A stretch of DNA of 64,000 nucleotides from Dysidea avara (lineage: Eukaryota > Porifera > Demospongiae > Dictyoceratida > Dysideidae), in contig NC_089278.1 in NCBI RefSeq assembly GCF_963678975.1, positions 11,621,479-11,685,478 on the forward strand, written 5' to 3'. Position 1 is the stretch's first letter; each line of letters opens with the position of its first letter. Below the pieces are notes generated by a model. The model searched no databases and was not told the origin of the DNA. It saw only the letters and a program-made list of their open reading frames with translations. The translations under genes were made by a program, and so were the position numbers. Shown piece after piece: positions 23,501 to 35,300 of the stretch.

Positions 23501-26500
23501 TCGGTAAGAAATCATACGGCTTCATGATTTTTCACACTTTAACTTGTACCTTGTGTTTGTAATACAAACCACTTGAAAATTCCATATAAATAGTCTGAAC
23601 AAAACATAGAATCATAACCAACTAGTACTGTTTATGAAAAATACCTGATACCCAGTTTATTTATCTATTTCACCGCGATTTGTCTGATATTGGCGCTCTA
23701 TAGTAAAGGTGAAATTTATGCTGTATCTAAAAACTCATGCTAAATTCTCATTCCCATCATAAACTGGTATAATAAAATCCAGTAGTTTTGCCATGCGTGT
23801 TGCCAAATTCCAGTTACAACAATCATCTCTGGTTCAAAAATTGTATTGATCTAGGAAGCCTACCAGTACCAGCGAGTTACTGTAATACTGAAAGCCACAC
23901 AAGGCAACCATTCATCTTCACCTTTGGTGATTATTGTACCATTCTTCAGGTCTCTAAAATAATGTATATAATTACACTTAGATACCTATGGCTTGCAGTA
24001 AACACTTCAACCTTGTATGTCCTCTCTAATATTTCCAACTGAAGGAGAGCTTCTTTTGTTGCCAGCTTGCTTTGGTGTCATTGTCCCCACTGTTCACTTT
24101 TCTCCTCTTCTAGTCCTGTTGCAGCCCCTCTCATTGACCATCTATTGACACAATTTACTTCCTGTAGTCTTGATATCTATCAACAGATGTATCAGTGCAA
24201 ACGCGAGTTGAGGGTCTCTCACCACAGTGATTTATCTGCTCAGGCAAGCTCACTTTCTGAACGTCCACACTTGCGACGTGCCTTTGAAGCTACCTCAAAG
24301 CGAGGTGTGTCATGTTGGCTAACAACCCTTCCAATTTCTGAGCATGGGTTTGCTTTACCCAAAGGGGAGTTCCGTGATGCTGTATATTTAAGATTTAATT
24401 GGCAGCCAGTGAACCTGCCGCAAACATGTATATGTGGAAAGTCATTTTCTGTGGAGCATGCTTTTAGTTGTCCGTGCAGTGGATTTCCATCTGTTCACCA
24501 CAATAAAGTTCATGACTTAACTGCGAGTCTACTGAGTGAGGTGTGTTGTGATGTTGGTATTAAGCCTGCTCTTCTTCCTTTAGATTGTGAACCTCTCCGA
24601 TACGCTACTCCCAACAGAGAAGATGGAGCTCAACTTAATGTTGTTGCTAGGGACTTTTGGGGTTGGAATAGGCAGCATGTATTTTTTTGATGTTAGAGTG
24701 TTTAATCCTTTTGCGTGCTCCTATTCTCGCTCCCCACTGCCAAGGTGCTACCAAGATCATGAACGAGAGAAACGTTGAGAATATGATGAACGGATTCTGG
24801 AAGTTGAGAAAGCTTGTTTTTCCCCTTTAGTCTTTGCAGCCACTGGAGGTATGGGACCTACTGCAACTACTGTCTTTCGGAAACTTGCATCTATGTTGGC
24901 TGAGAAGTGGAACATGAATTACAGTTGTTTATTCTGGGTTCGATGTTGGTTGTGTTTTTCTTTGTTAAGGTCTGCTGTAATGTGCTTACGGGGTCATCGG
25001 TCATTGACTAGTCATCCCATACCATCTTTGGTCAATCTGGCCTATTCCGAGGGTTGCCTTGAGTCTGGCACCCTTAAGTAAATTGTTTCAGTAGCTGGTA
25101 CCCTCCAGCTGTCCAGCACTTGTCAGCCAGTGCTGGGGGTGGTAGGCAAGAGCAGTCCATCTAGCCCGGGAAAATTTTTTTAAATACCTGGTGTGGAAAA
25201 CAATGCAGTCTGGACATGAGCTTCCATCCTTTGTTCTATTCTTCAACAGCAGCATACTCTCAAACAAGAGGATTTATCTATCAAGCATAATAATCTTTTA
25301 ACAGTTTTTCATCTTTTTATTCAACCTTGTCTACTGGTCTTCAGCTATCTTTGAAACTCACAGGTGAGAAAGGTGCATCCTCTTGGCTTTCCACCCTGCC
25401 ATTGGAGTGCCATGATTTTGTTCTTCATAAGGGTTCGTTATGGTTGGTCACCCCAGAATCTCCCTGCTAACTGAGGATCTAACAATACTGAACATGCTCT
25501 CAGCTGTTCAAATGGAGCTTTCCCTACCATTCGCCACAATAACATCTGAGATCTAACAGCTTATTTACTGTGTCTGCCACGATGTATCCACTGAGCCCTC
25601 CCTTCAACCTTTGACTGGTGAGTCTCTCTCCCTCCATACTGTGAATTGTGATGCTGGTGCTCGCCTAAATATCAACGCATCTGGCTTCTGGGGTTGTCGG
25701 TTTCAACCTACTGTCTTTGATGTTAGAATATTTAACCCATATGCCCCCTCTAACCGTTCTAACCCCTACCGCCAACATGAAAATATGAAGCATCGTTAGT
25801 GTGAAGAGAGAGTTCGAGAGATCAAACATGGGAACCTTAGTCATCTCATTTTCTCCACTTCAGGTGGCATGGGTGCTTCTACCACTGTAGCCTATAAGCG
25901 TCTGGCCTTCCTCTTGTCTCACAAGTGGAAAACTCCTTATTGTAACATGATGAGCTGGCTTTGCTGTGGTCTTGGCTTTTCCCTTTTGCACTCGGCCATC
26001 ATGTGCATCAGGGGTTGTCGTTCCTCCTCTGGTCATCCCCTTGAGGGTCATATACCAGCCTCAGTCGACCTAGCACTGGGGAAGGGACGCCTCAGGGCTG
26101 TCTAAGCCCCTCTTCTTTCTATCCTTTGTTCTGTAGGTTCTGTTGTTTTTAGTTCTGTAGGTGTAGGTATAGGCAAAATCCTTTTAAATAGAACATTTTA
26201 GCTTAGAGTTACAGTGTGGTGGATGGGTGTGCATTAGGGCCGGTTCTTCTATCCTTTAAAAAAAATTATTTTAAAAAAGACTCCTTTCTAGCACCACTAC
26301 AAAGTTGGCACAAACATATCTTATACAATTAACAACCTTAAAATAGAGCGCACAATAATATACAACTGCTCCTAAAGGTACAAATAAGTGTTTACATACT
26401 GGTTCCTCTGAAATCGATAATTCCGTGAATAATTCGTCATTAGAATACTCGATAAAATTAATATCCGACTCATCCAGCAGCGAGAAGACATCGGGGCAGG

Positions 26501-26555
26501 TGTCCATACAGTCAAAGAACTCGACATCGTCCAATAACTCCATTGTGTTTGTCAA
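20596..26555 (-). CDS. CREB3/OASIS-family membrane-bound bZIP factor
   Basis: Six exons: 26555-26400, 22877-22497, 21398-21255, 21211-21084, 21031-20856, 20765-20596 (stop). All phases agree and give 384 residues, the usual size for CREB3 proteins. The acidic N-terminus (residues 1-50) looks like an activation domain. The bZIP starts with the family signature [20 protein letters not shown], then a basic region ending [16 protein letters not shown] and heptad leucines. A transmembrane helix follows at about residues 295-313 ([16 protein letters not shown]), and a site-1-protease-type RTLL at about 332-335 on the lumenal side. By family knowledge it sits in the ER membrane, moves to the Golgi on stress or secretory demand, is cut by S1P/S2P and enters the nucleus. 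The assignment to the subfamily (CREB3, CREB3L1-4) is not resolved. Confidence 0.92.
21500..22460 (-). repeat. Family A foldback repeat filling a CREB3-like intron
   Basis: Nearly the whole 1.1-kb intron between exons 22497 and 21398 is this element. The hairpin (about 21520-21735; arms with AACAATAAGAAGTGTTATA and its complement) is followed, on the minus orientation, by the conserved middle and the CCTACTATACAGTACT end near 22441-22456. The element ends only about 40 bases from the upstream exon. Confidence 0.7.
22878..24066. other. CREB3-like intron 1, left part
   Basis: Intronic DNA with no recognised exon or repeat. It contains only short simple-sequence tracts such as the AATAATAATAAAAAAAAA run near 23080. 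Confidence 0.5.
24067..25180 (+). mobile_element. LINE-like 3' end: RT-associated C-terminal domain, broken
   Basis: The coding remnant has a [20 protein letters not shown] segment (Cys-x-Cys, His, Cys: a likely zinc-binding knuckle), then EDGAQLN and [13 protein letters not shown], and then [20 protein letters not shown] with a conserved tail. This arrangement follows reverse transcriptase domains in elements common in cnidarian and sponge genomes. The D/E...DVR pattern is compatible with a PD-(D/E)XK nuclease, though that is inference. Breaks: a frame change at the T7 run near 24680 and a TGA near 24776. Its 3' tail (25108-25171, hairpin plus AGCCCGGG) matches the insertion at 4666-4739. 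It sits in intron 1 of the CREB3-like gene, antisense to it. No RT core is seen. Confidence 0.75.
25320..26105 (+). mobile_element. Second, more diverged LINE-like remnant
   Basis: It repeats the architecture of the neighbouring 24067-25180 remnant: an HDFVLHKG-like segment, then [14 protein letters not shown] (25700-25760), then [18 protein letters not shown] and [18 protein letters not shown]. There are several stops and frame changes. The two copies are clearly different at the protein level, so they are not a recent tandem duplication. They represent two related elements or subfamilies inserted side by side. Confidence 0.7.
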
Positions 26556-26640
26556 GTATTCTAATTAAAGTCCGAAGTAATGACGTAAAATAAGTGCTTC
26601 ATTTGCACGTGACCATATCTCGTGACCAGACTGTACACAT
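26556..26640 (-). promoter_or_regulatory. CREB3-like promoter: CRE-like site and E-box
   Basis: Directly upstream of the start codon lie TGACGTAA (26581-26588; TTACGTCA on the gene strand, a CRE variant) and CACGTGAC (26606-26613). CREB3-family factors bind CRE/UPRE-type ACGT cores, so autoregulation is conceivable. That is inference from motif and position only. Confidence 0.45.
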
Positions 26641-28775
26641 AATCATAGTTACTGGTCTCGTTACTGGTATAATACTTTGTTGTGTGGCATTGTCTTATTA
26701 GCTAGTTGGGATCTGAGAGATGTCTTATTTTGTACAACATAAGTATAGGGGTCTAGACTCAGGGTACCATGCACTTGGGTGGACAGCACTCACAGCAGAA
26801 TTGCACTATTAAATTATGGCATGTGCAAAAGTTCAGTTTATGGAACCCAGTCCGGGGAGGCTCTTGAATTAAAAATCCTGTGAGCACAAGGGGTGACAGC
26901 AACTATTGCTCACACAGATCTTATATGGAGTCTTCTTTGTCACTTCACAAGCATTGGCCACTTGGGCAACTGTGTCTGGCATAAAATTAATCTTGGAGTG
27001 TAGTTTATTATCTCTGATGAGTTAACATCAATTATTGATATACACTATAATAATTGTATAACCCAAACTTTAATAGCTACATAATAGCTATCTATTGTGC
27101 CTCGGAATTCCTGATCACAATAACAGAGCAGTGTTATGTGTGCTTATTCTGTTGTTTGAGGGGTAGTCACTTTCAGACTGCCAGTTGTGGCCTAGATTAA
27201 GAATTTTGTTTGTTGAAGTTCACTCAATTTTACCAATACAGGAACCTTGATCTATGAACTCATTGTACTTCACGACCCTTGTAACTATTATTCTATATAA
27301 TTATGGACTTCTTGATTCGCTGCACTTAACTGTACGATCCAAATTTGATCCTGATCATGATTTAACAGGTCATAGAAGCGATTACCTGTCATGCAATGTT
27401 TGTGTGATGAGGTGATGCCTATTAACCAACACACTTTCAACCAAATCTGTTTACGAGCATGTTGACTACTCATTATTGTCTGTTTCTTCTTTGATGATAG
27501 TGTTATTGCTCAAATGATTCGCCTGATCACCAAACATAATTTTAAATTTGATGTTGCAATGCAGATAAATGTAGACATCTATAAGTGTTCTGAATAATCA
27601 TATTATTTATTATATCTAAGACTACAACAACCATACAAGTTCAAAAACAAAACAAAGTTTGTCGATTTTAATATTTTTGTGTATAATTATTATGGCGTTT
27701 ATCTATGTGGATATTGTATAATGTGTGTATAGAGCACTGTGTGATTGTCCTTCTCTGTGTAGTGTGATGTCTGCTGCATATACGTATGACTGTGTGCATG
27801 TGCTGAACAATTAGGTTGTAGCTAGAAATTTTATTTTGCACAATTGTTTTAAACTTTTAATACTTGTCTGTGTTTTACATGAGAGTAGCTACCCAATTGC
27901 AGTGTATCTAGCTGTTTACCAGTCATATTTTTGCATGTTTTAGGCTCTATTCATATTACTCTATCAAGATACACAGTAGCGTGTTGTGCGGCCAAGAAAG
28001 CTGGAGCACCACACCGTAAGTATATTGAGAGGAAGAAAACATGAACAGCTTTTTATGTAAACATAACTCTAGCACTATAATATTATTATTTTAACCATTA
28101 TAGCACAAACCTTTTGTATAAGGGAACTGCAGACAGCTACACAGAGAAACTTAATTTGGTGGTCTAAAAAGAACAGTCACTGAGAAGTAACTGTGTGAAA
28201 AACAAGGTGTCCCCGAGTTCAAACCAATGTACACCTAACTCCCAAATCTATCTTATAAAGATAAATAAAAGTTTTAAAAGTTCTTGTCAACAATTTTAGA
28301 TGAAAATCTGCCAAGCTGTAAAAAAAGGATGTAGCCTTCAAAAGCTAAGGTGAAGAAAGTTGTGAAATTAAAGTTGGCAGCTCAAGAAATGACAAAGCAA
28401 GAGGGTGTCACATAGGTGCATGCTGTAGGTAGATCTGCGACTGCAGTTGAAGTCTTGATCCACCAAAATTTTGCTTTGACCGTTGACTAAGAACTTTTAT
28501 CAATCTTTGACTGGTGACTTAACAATGATATTTCAGTACTTTTTGTGGGTTGGAAATTGTTACCCTTGACCATTGACTTGGCACAAATTTGGTGGTCTTA
28601 ACCTTTGACTTAGACTGCAGTCACAGATCTACCTACATGCAGTGAGTGCCTGTGTCACCCCCTTACAAAGGTTCCACCAAAATACTAATATCCCTCAAGG
28701 TTATTCTGCTTCGGTAGTCTATATAGATTTTTTTCACACACTTGACAAAAATCCATATATCAGTTCTTCTGAACA
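26641..28775. other. Intergenic DNA upstream of the CREB3-like gene
   Basis: No supported exon. The partial tail of the tRNA-head element is near 27990-28080, a box B-like fragment (GAGTTCAAACC) near 28215, and the short repeat shared with 10870-11060 at about 28305-28400. The rest is unassigned. Confidence 0.5.
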
Positions 28776-31700
28776 TAGTCAGGTTCACTATGTACTTTTG
28801 TTCAAAGTTTATGGAGATTAGCAAACCTATACATTTTTGGAAAGCTTAGAGCATGAGAAATCTGAAAATTAATGTTTACATTTGCACAGATTCCTGCAAG
28901 GTCAGCATTTTTAAATTTCAAAATGGCAGCCAATAAAGTAAGAAATTCCCGATATATCATAAGAAATTCCCGATATATCAATTTAAATTTGACATAAAAG
29001 TTCATCAATAAACTCAACAAATTCTCTGGTGACATTTTTACATCTCTATTTAATAGAGGTGATAGTTAATCAAGAATAATTAGAAGTTTTTACAAACGGA
29101 ATAGAAGAGTATCCATTATGCTGCAATAACTCAAGAATAGTTCTAAGCGAAAAGAATTGTGGAATATTCCAGATTAATTTAATGAGATCTATGTATAACT
29201 GGAGCAAAGTATAAGTTTGGCTTTCACTGAAACAGTTCAAGCCTAAAAACAGCAGAAAAATTGAGTTACTCTAATAGAGCAGTCACATACTCTAATAAAG
29301 CAGTCAACTTTGAGTCCATATTGCTAATGTAGCAGTCACTTTTATGAAACTCCTAGCTAGTGTGCTTATGTTAGACATAAATTTCAGGAGATTAGCTAAT
29401 ACTAGGTTTGAAAGAATAATTGTAATTTGCATAAAATATTCTCTCTTAAAAGAAACTTTGTTAATTAGCAATTGGCAACTATGACTTCACCCTGACTAGA
29501 TCCAAGAGCACTTTTGCACATACCAGTTGGTGGCATGCATTGACACAGTTTACTATGTCAAATAACTTTGCTCAAAATTTATGGGCCTACATAATTATTA
29601 TTAGAAAGCTTAGAGCATGGAGATCAATGCTTACATTTATACAGATACCTACATGATAGTCAATTAGCAGTTTGAAAATAGCAGTCCATATGGTGCAAAT
29701 TTCTCCATATATCAGCCTCTTATTGACAGAGAATTGCAAAAAACACTATTTCTATGTTCTCACACCCATATAGAACCATTAATAGCCTCTAAAATGCTAA
29801 GAAACTTAAAAGCAATTCATTTGGCAAATAGTTATTGCATGAAACAAAGTGAATAAGTGAATTATTTTACACTGAGATGTAGGTACAGCTATGTATAAAG
29901 ACATCATGGTTACGTACGTATGTACATGTACATGTATTTATATCTATTACAGTTAATTCAAAGATATGAACCTAACAATCATCATGATCAACACTGTCAC
30001 TGTTGTCATTTTCGATGTATTATATACAGTATGATAGTATTATATATTAGGGATCATGCAGAATTGAGCTTTTCCAGGTCAAAATATCACCCTAAAACCA
30101 GTCTCAATTTCCCTTCATGACAGCTTTGCATTGGCTAGGCACAGCCAAGCTCAAAAATGTCTTTAGACTAACCCCAAACTCTTCCAACAAAATTTCTATA
30201 GCATTTTATTAAAGTTTTTCTATTCAACAGAATTTTACGCTGACTGACTGACTGACAGCCAAGCATAATTTGACATATGGGCTTGAATTTGCCAACCACA
30301 GTACATACAATACACACATCATGGGCTTGCCTTTGTCCTCCTTTGTGTTCCAGTTCTCTTCACTGACAATGCAAAGTGTCAATTTACACTACATAATGTG
30401 ATATGGCTCAACTGTGGCTGTGTTAGCTTATCGCCAGTATTTTCCATAGCAATATGATTGATAGTGGAGACACTTCGCACGCTGTTTTTTGTTTGCAACG
30501 CTGTGTAATGTGAAAAGCATAGCTGAAAATGAATCGTAATGGCTTGCTACAAAATTGATAGTTGGGGGCTTGGGGCATGTGTCCAGGTGTAAGGTTTTCC
30601 AAGTGCCCTTCTTCCTTTGATGCAGTATATGCGCGGGTTCACCAGTCATAATTATGTTAGTCCCACATTTAATCCCTATATTTCAGTCTATACAGTAGTG
30701 AACAAGAGAGGTTGCCTATATTCTGCAGTGGACATTTAATCCCTAATTCAGTCATGGTTATAGACTGAATGAAGTATAGGTCCACTAGTATATCTGTAGA
30801 TGTTAAGGCAACCTCTCTTCTTTCACTACTTTTTAGCAATTCCTTTGTTTCTTCACTTTTTTGATCGTAATCCAACTTGAAAAATTTTCATTTTTCCTTC
30901 TACTTGTATGTATAAATCTCTGTCACTTGTGCATCTGTACCACACAAACACAGTTCTGTGCAAGGTAAATCGTTGTAATAGCACCAGCATTTTAGCATGG
31001 AGCAGTTACTTGTAAGCCTGCCATTAAAAACATCTTGGCTAGATTTTTTTCATCTTCTGGATAAGAATCACTCCATCAATAATGGCAATATTTGGATTAT
31101 TTAAAGATGGTAATCATTCTGTCACTGAAAAAGAAATTTACATTGGATAACAGTTAGGTAACAGTGGATACTAATTTTCAAGATCATGTATCAATTTTAA
31201 CTTGTTGGTGCATGTCTATCTGGTGCATAAAATTGCTCTTGGTGATCATGGTGAATTCATTGTTTATGTAAAAAAGAAACTTCCCTTTTAGGAGAGAGCT
31301 AATTCCATTTACTTTTAAAATGAAAATTCTTTCAAAATTCGTCTAGTGCTAATTATGCTAAACATATGTAATCATATTACCAAAAAAATGGACTCAAAAG
31401 TTGACTGCCTTTAAGCAACTGCTCTATTAGAGTATCTAAATTTTTGGCTTTTTTAAGGTTTGAACTGTTTTAGTAGAAGCCATTATTATACTTTGCACTA
31501 GTTATACTTTGCACCAGTTATACTCCAAATAATCCAGAATATTCATTAATTGTTTTCATGATAAATTATTCCTGAATTATTGCAGTATAGCTAATAGACA
31601 TTCTTCTATTCCCTTTGTAAAAACTTTCAATTGTTCATGATTAAATGTCTCACCTCTAATGAAGAGGTGTAAAAATGTCACCAGAGAATTTGTTGAGTTC

Positions 31701-31924
31701 ATTTATTAAACTTTTATGTTAAATTTAACTTGATATATTAGAATTTTCTTATTTTATTAGCTGTCACTTTGAAATTAAAAAATGCTGACCTTGCAGGAAT
31801 CTGTGCAAATGTAAACATTGATTTTCAGATTCCTCATACTCGAAGCTTTCAAAAAATGTATAGGTTTGCTAATCTCCATAAACTTTGAGCGAAAGTGTAT
31901 TTTTTGACATAGTGAACCTGACTA
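28776..31924. repeat. Long inverted repeat, ~540-bp arms, ~2-kb spacer
   Basis: The left arm (28776-29320) starts AGTCAGGTTCACTATGT and the right arm (31390-31924) ends ACATAGTGAACCTGACT. The arms also share 'TACATTTTTGGAAAGCTT'-type and 'AATGCTGACCTTGCAGGAAT'-type segments and the CTCTAATAGAG motif near their inner ends. Identity is moderate, so the pair is old. A partial direct copy lies at 29540-29705, and a family A element (30045-30900) sits in the spacer. Confidence 0.7.
30045..30900 (+). repeat. Family A-related repeat with its own hairpin
   Basis: The order matches 18081-19033 (outer segment, CTGACTGACTGACTGACAG run, 'GGGTTCACCAGTCATAATTA'), but the terminal hairpin differs. Here the arms carry GTTGCCTATATTCTGCAG-like and AGATGTTAAGGCAACCTC text (about 30705-30815). 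The same hairpin type is seen at 1-130, which suggests a subfamily. Confidence 0.6.
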
Positions 31925-32390
31925 ACATTAAAATTGCATTTAATTAAAAATCAGTGTACCCTTTTGTGATAGCTTAGCTGTTTTACGTACTAATATAATT
32001 ATATTGTATGTCATAAGTTCATTTTAGCACCATTTATCTTTTCCCCCAAGTGCTTTTGTGTGACAACACGTCATTAAAGGATTTGCATGTTTTTCTTATT
32101 TGTTGCATTATATGTTCATGGTCAATCTCTTAGCTTAGAGGACTTCATCCATATAGTGCTGTCAAGTTTCTAGTAGAATTTCTAACACTCTAAATACTTT
32201 CCACGTAAACGAATTATTTATAATGTAAATCAATTCCAGAAATAACTTGCCACTCTTTCTAATTTACATGTACACTCATTATATTTATGCTACAGTGAAA
32301 ATGTACATAAAGAGCTACACATGATTAATAATAATAATATTTTTATAGGTACAGTTTATATCCATTGCACAATTTCTGTTTGTCAAGTCA

Positions 32391-35300
32391 TCATGTCTCC
32401 ACCATCAACTTATCAATCAACTCCTGCAGTGGTGCAAGCTCTCTCTTCTCAATCAAGCTAAACTCTTGTACAAAATAAATGAAATGTTTGAAAGATGTAT
32501 TTAAATGAGGCTCCTCGTTAAGGCTGATAATGTCACGAAAGTGGGCATGATAGACATGAGCATACACACGGAACAGCCTCTTCAGTATCGTCTTAGCTAT
32601 AGTTAGGAAGTTCTTAGGGAATGTGACACCTATGACAAAAAAAAAATTACAGGTGTCTCATGGCATTTATGCTAGTTATCACACAGAGTAGTACTGTTCA
32701 AGTAGGGCAGTACGGTAGTAGGGATTGCCCCAAGGTGACACATGCTGTCAAAAATGCCGCTTTTAAAATTCATTCTAGAGACATCTTACGTGACAAATAT
32801 CACCTTTATAGAATAGCATTAGTCCATCTAACATCAATTACAGCAATAAAAACAAGAAAACTTTCAGGTGGCTGGATTTAGAATTTGTGACCCGCTGAGT
32901 TAAAAACATTCTGTTTAGCTATAAAATGTATTGAAATACACTGGGTGCCTAGTGCTATAATTCCAAGATCATTCATCATAAAATGCTGAAACTTTAACTG
33001 TCAACTCCTTTGTTACTATAGATAACAGTGGTGCAATAAAACGGATTACGAGGAATGTGTGAAAACGGCCGGTTTTTAACATTTTTAAAAACCACTTATA
33101 CTTGAAATTTCGTCTGTCAGCCAGACCGTATTCACAAGGCTGGAGGCCAAACAAAGCAGCTTACGGCAACCATTTTATGCCACAATAACAAACTCACCAG
33201 TGGCATGTGCCTTTTGGAGTTCCCATGAGTGTGTGCCCTCTGAGCTTGTTCTTCAGTCAGGTTGGTAATTGTCTTCTTGATGCGAAACCATAACCAGTTG
33301 TTAATTTTCCGTATTAATACTTTTCTCAAAAAAAAAAACAAACAAAAAAAAACAAACAAACAAACAAACAAAAAAACAACAACAACACTATTACGCTACC
33401 AAAAAAGGTACTGGACACCTGGTAGATACCTATAATTTCACGATAGGTTTGAGATCATGCGCATTAATGATTTTTTTTTTTTTGGTTGATCGAAAACAGA
33501 GATCACAACCTCAACAATTTATTTACTCAAACACAATGACCATATCTCCTTATCAATTTAGCTGCATTTATAATATTAGCTCAGAGAAAATAAGGAATAG
33601 GACCATACCCCTTGGTAGGCTACAGGGTGACTTGAGATAGTTTCTAATACAGCAGTCACTTTAATAGAATAGTCACCGTGTATAGCTGCATGCTATTTTT
33701 TTTTAAAAAGTAAGGATAAGTAATGAAACAAGAGATATGGTATTATAACATAGCTTGGTGGGAAAAACCCATACTTTGGCATTAAACAAATTTATTGTTA
33801 TAACATGCCAATGTAGGGATTTGCTATAATACCATCATTTATCTCTTGTTTCACTACTTTTTATTTCATAAATCCCTATTTCATTCACAATATTTAAAAA
33901 ATACTAGTTTGGTTTTTTATTGTAGCACAGCTAACTACAGTACAACTTGTGACTGCTCTATTAGAATATCATACATGAATGACTGTTGTATTAGAGTATC
34001 TTGAGTCAGCCAAGGGGTGTACAGCTCGCTAGATCAATAAGGGGTGGGGTCATCTTGTTTACTGTTAAGTAAATATCAGAGGTGTGGTCTCCGTACTCTA
34101 TCGCTATTTTTTTGTCAACCTAGATCTTTATTTGATGGGTGTGGTTGCGAACCTATCGCAAACAAGATCCCAATCGCGAAGTTGCAGATACCTAGCTAGT
34201 ATATAGCGCCAGGACTGAAGCGCTTCTGAAATCCAGCCCTGAAATAAGTCTGTGGCGTCTAAATATGCTGCTGAAAGAAAGTGTTGACATGGAAAATTAA
34301 TGTCTCAAAGAAGGAATACGAACATCCTGATTGAAGATAAACAAGGCACAGAGGGCTTACACTCATTGGAACCCCAAAAGGCACATCCCACTGGTAAGTT
34401 TGTTATTGTGGCATAAAATGGTGGCCGTGCACTGCTTTGTTTGACCTCTAGCCGACTGTGGTTAATGAGGCAGAGAGGCAGTGAGAATAACATAAGATGA
34501 CTCTAGGATGTGGAATTTTGGGTGGTGCACAAACTTTTTGGGGCGATTTGCCAAAGTTTATTTCACCAAATACAATTTACCTTGCTATTTGCCAAAGTTT
34601 CCCTCTATACAGTACATAGTTTTCTGTACATATAGTTTTTAAATTGATAGTAGCAATATATAACATGAAAGTTGGCAGGTTTTTGTTCAGCCAATTAGGT
34701 TTTAAGAATTGTTATTAAATCTTGATGGACATTGCTATACTAACCACTCAGATGAATGTGTGACCTTGGAAGAAATACAGTGGAACACATGTGAAGCAGT
34801 CACCTTCGTGTCGGCCTGCTCAACATTCTCCATATAGCAGCCGTGGCTGCAAACCAAGGTTTGGTCAGTTATAGGAACTTAATAAATTACAGATACTTTC
34901 TATAGTGCAAAGTAGGTGGTAGGCATGAACAAAACAATAATTAAAAGCTGACCAGCAGTAAAAGCTGATCTAGGCCAGGCTGGCTAACTGTGAACTACTG
35001 AATCCCATAGTGATGGGTTAAAAAGTACAATATGAGATAGTGCTGTTAGTTTACTCAGTAGTCATAGGTGGCAATTTTTTTGTGGGTAGCTATATATAGC
35101 GAAGCTGTATGAACTGGTTAACAGAGGTCACCTGTGCAAACTGATTACAAATCAGCTAGGACCATTGTCAAAGGCGACCAGCAAATTATGCAGGGGTGAA
35201 CAGTTTACTATTTTAGAAGGTTCCACTGTATATGAACTTATGAAGGATGTGTTTAGTAACAAGTTGTTACCTGAAGTTTTGCAAGAGAACTTTACGCAAA

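Noticed and set aside
24587-24778. Separate overlapping ORF in the LINE remnant
   Set aside because: It is the continuation of the same coding region after the frame change at the T run near 24680.
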